Source of the DNA: UBA1413 sp964349885
GTDB taxonomy: Bacteria > Bacteroidota > Bacteroidia > Bacteroidales > Prolixibacteraceae
Assembly (NCBI GenBank): GCA_964349885.1
Contig: CAYGIQ010000123.1
Location: 1-7,980 of the forward strand
Direction of reading: 5' to 3'
DNA: 7,980 bases
Shown one piece after another: positions 6,404 through 7,980 of this stretch; position 1 is the first letter of the stretch, and the number at the start of each line of letters is the position of its first letter. The translations under genes and the position numbers were made by a program. The notes beneath the pieces are model-generated. The model made no database searches. It was not told the origin of the DNA and worked only from the letters and a program-made list of their open reading frames with translations.

Positions 6404-7756
6404 TTAGTTGTAGAGGGCCCTGAATTCGTCGGTTGTCACCTCTTTCTCGGCAAGATTGACATTGTCTCTGATCAATTCGAAAACCTTTGTTTCGAAGAGC
6501 CGATTGACAATTCGTTCCCGATCTTCCTGCTTTTCGAGGATGCGGGTTGCAAAGGAAGCAAGATGCTCATCGGCAATGCTGTAAATTCCATATTGCTGGT
6601 ATTGTGAAAGGGCTATGTTCTTGGCAAGGTCAAAGGTTTCATCTTCCGACACCTCCAATTTTTGCTGGTTAATGAGATGGTTTTTGATGAGCTGCCATTT
6701 TAGGTCGCGGCTAAAATCTTCGAAATCGGTCTCAATTTTGGCGTCATCGAGTTCCGAATTGCTCTCTTTGAGCCACCTTTTGAGAAATTTTTCGGGCAAT
6801 TCAACGGGCACCAAATTAAGCAATGCTGTTTTGGCATCGATTTCGAATCGTTGCATGGATGAGGTGTCGAGGCTGGCCGAAAGGTTTTCTGAAATCTTTT
6901 GTCTGAACTGCTCTTCGGTCTCAATTGCTGAATCGTTTCCAAAAGCCAATTTAAAAAGGTCCTCATTCACTTCGGCCTTGCTAAAGCTTTCAATTCCGGT
7001 GAGGGTGTATGTAAAATTGCTATTCAGGGTTTCAGCCGCCTCATGGCTAATGTTGAGCATATGGCCAACCTCGTGCCGATCGTTGAACGCAACAACCGGA
7101 TCGAAGGTAACCACATCGCCGCTGGCTTTGCCAATGAACAACGACTTAATGGTATCGTCCTTGATTAGGTCAATTGAAACCAGTACGTTTTCGGCTCTGA
7201 TACCTTCTTCTTTTTCGGTACCATCATCGCTTAGCTCAACATAATTACCTCTTACGTAACTATCGGCAGTAACGCTATCAGCTTCAGCAGTTTTGCCAAA
7301 CTGCGAACGAATCTGATCGATGTTGTCATCCACCATTTTATCGTCGAGCTTAATCCTGTAATACTCAACCGTGTGGGATTTGTCTATGGTAAGATCGATT
7401 TCGGGCGATATGGCGATGTCGAAAATGAATTCAAAATCCTCCTGCACATCAAAATCTATTGGTTTTTGCAGATCATTATTGGGAAGGGGATCCCCGATAA
7501 TATGGAGTTTCTCGTCGCGCAGATAATTCATAAGATTCTGAGAAAGCAACTGGTTCACCTCTTCAGCAAGCACTGCTTTTCCGAAGCGCTTTTGAATGAG
7601 GCTACCAGGAACCTTGCCGGGACGAAACCCGGGAAGCGCCATTTTTTGCCTGTATTCCCGAAGTTTATCGGCAACGTTTTTTTCGTAGTCGCTTTTTTCG
7701 ATTGAAACCTTGATGATGGCCGTTACCTTATCTGCATTTTCTCTGGTGATCTTCAT
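6404..7756 (-). CDS. tig: Trigger factor, ribosome-associated chaperone
   Basis: Trigger factor binds the ribosome at the exit tunnel and shelters nascent chains. The 450-residue product starts at the ATG at 7756. The N-terminal ribosome-binding domain (about 1-115) has the signature GFRPGKVP at residues 43-50, the same position as the E. coli GFRxGKVP loop. The C-terminal chaperone arms (about 260-450) are rich in charged helices and include the segment VPVELPEKF (317-325). The middle region (about 150-255), where E. coli has an FKBP-type prolyl isomerase domain, is present in length but lacks the recognisable active-site motifs (nothing like DFxG or IPGFE), so isomerase activity is doubtful. 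Overall identity to proteobacterial Tig is low, as expected for Bacteroidota. It is first in the tig-clpP-clpX cluster and 34 nt downstream of a hairpin terminator. No convincing TAnnTTTG promoter is visible in those 34 nt. Confidence 0.93.
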   Translation of the reverse strand: MKITRENADKVTAIIKVSIEKSDYEKNVADKLREYRQKMALPGFRPGKVPGSLIQKRFGKAVLAEEVNQLLSQNLMNYLRDEKLHIIGDPLPNNDLQKPIDFDVQEDFEFIFDIAISPEIDLTIDKSHTVEYYRIKLDDKMVDDNIDQIRSQFGKTAEADSVTADSYVRGNYVELSDDGTEKEEGIRAENVLVSIDLIKDDTIKSLFIGKASGDVVTFDPVVAFNDRHEVGHMLNISHEAAETLNSNFTYTLTGIESFSKAEVNEDLFKLAFGNDSAIETEEQFRQKISENLSASLDTSSMQRFEIDAKTALLNLVPVELPEKFLKRWLKESNSELDDAKIETDFEDFSRDLKWQLIKNHLINQQKLEVSEDETFDLAKNIALSQYQQYGIYSIADEHLASFATRILEKQEDRERIVNRLFETKVFELIRDNVNLAEKEVTTDEFRALYN

Positions 7757-7790
7757 AGTAAACCTTTAACCAACTGTTGATAATTAAAAA

Positions 7791-7815
7791 GCGGCCTGCC
7801 TGGCAGGCAGGCCGC
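7791..7815 (-). terminator. Intrinsic terminator after tRNA-Leu
   Basis: This is a perfect GC-rich inverted repeat with 11-bp arms (7791-7801 and 7805-7815) and a 3-nt loop. On the minus strand the hairpin is followed directly by TTTTTAATTA (7790 down to 7781), the expected U-tract for a transcript coming from the tRNA gene. The other side has ATATTTTT, so it could also act on plus-strand transcription. It sits 12 nt beyond the tRNA 3' end and 34 nt before the tig start codon. Confidence 0.85.
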
Positions 7816-7827
7816 AATATTTTTGGG

Positions 7828-7909
7828 TGCGGACGAAGGGACTCGAACCCCCACGCCGTAAGGCACCAGATCCTAAGTCTGGCACGTCTACCAATTCCGC
7901 CACGTCCGC
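7828..7909 (-). tRNA. tRNA-Leu (anticodon UAG)
   Basis: This is an 82-nt class II tRNA. The acceptor stem pairs GCGGACG (7909-7903) with CGTCCGC (7835-7829), and the discriminator is A at 7828. The anticodon stem is CCAGA/TCTGG around the loop CTTAGGA, giving anticodon TAG (7875-7873), which reads CUA and, by wobble, other CUN codons. A 13-nt variable arm (GCC/GGC stem) and an A73 discriminator fit leucine identity. The T arm has GGGGG, loop TTCGAGT and CCCTT; the D loop has the usual GG. The genome reads CCC after the discriminator, so CCA must be added by the nucleotidyltransferase. Confidence 0.97.
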
Positions 7910-7920
7910 ATTTGGCGGCG

Positions 7921-7955
7921 CAAAGGTAGATAATTTTTTGGTTTAAATGCACAAA
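7921..7955 (-). promoter_or_regulatory. tRNA-Leu promoter
   Basis: On the minus strand TACCTTTG (7928 down to 7921) is an exact TAnnTTTG -7 element, with TTTG (7955-7952) upstream at a 23-nt spacing, the long end of the range for Bacteroidota. Transcription would begin about 5 nt before the mature 5' end of the tRNA, near 7914. The position and strength fit a stable-RNA promoter. Confidence 0.7.
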
Positions 7956-7980
7956 ATATCAACATATATTGCGCAATACC

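Noticed and set aside
6615..7244. Plus-strand open frame of 209 codons, Ser/Leu-rich
   Set aside because: It lies wholly antisense to tig; its serine-rich composition is the shadow of tig codons, and there is no start signal or family match.
7728..7952. Minus-strand open frame of 74 codons containing GGIGRRARLRIWCL
   Set aside because: It is the translation of the tRNA-Leu gene and its terminator, a well-known false protein produced by reading through tRNA-Leu.

Overview
The window reads as a stretch of Bacteroidota core genome, probably a Bacteroidales/Marinilabiliales-type bacterium, from a draft or metagenome-derived assembly (there is a 10-N scaffold gap). Four things point there: TAnnTTTG promoter elements in front of several genes (clearest is TACCTTTG before the tRNA and before clpP), almost no Shine-Dalgarno sequences, a DUF4369/thioredoxin-fold lipoprotein of a type typical of this phylum, and ClpP, ClpX and FabH-like proteins that look like Bacteroidota versions. 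Nothing suggests a mobile element, CRISPR array, prophage or recent transfer.

Layout, left to right. Minus strand, 34-966: ribF, the bifunctional riboflavin kinase/FAD synthetase, starting at GTG. A 210-bp divergent intergenic region (967-1176) follows. Plus strand, 1177-3135: a lipoprotein gene broken only by the scaffold gap, then, 20 nt later, an LpxH-type UDP-2,3-diacylglucosamine diphosphatase of lipid A synthesis. Plus strand, 3271-4353: a stand-alone ketoacyl-ACP synthase III (FabH-like) with its own promoter. It converges on the next block with only 18 nt between stop codons. Minus strand, 7756-4372: tig, clpP and clpX (trigger factor, Clp protease, Clp unfoldase), the classical proteostasis cluster. 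Upstream of tig are a GC-rich hairpin terminator and a tRNA-Leu(UAG) gene with its own promoter.

How the genes work together: tig, clpP and clpX handle nascent-chain folding and ATP-dependent proteolysis. clpP and clpX overlap by 4 nt (ATGA) and are surely co-translated, and a good promoter in the tig-clpP gap would allow clpPX to be expressed apart from tig. LpxH and the KAS III enzyme both belong to envelope lipid metabolism but are probably separate transcription units. RibF supplies FMN and FAD.

I see no previously undescribed multi-gene system. The points most worth a second look are: (a) the scaffold gap appears to be artificial, because its two flanks share AAAAAC and merging them restores one 384-codon gene; (b) the thioredoxin domain of that lipoprotein has lost both redox cysteines (CxxC replaced by DQNS) while keeping the cis-proline; (c) the hairpin between tRNA-Leu and tig leaves only 34 nt for a tig promoter; (d) the middle domain of trigger factor no longer looks like an active prolyl isomerase.
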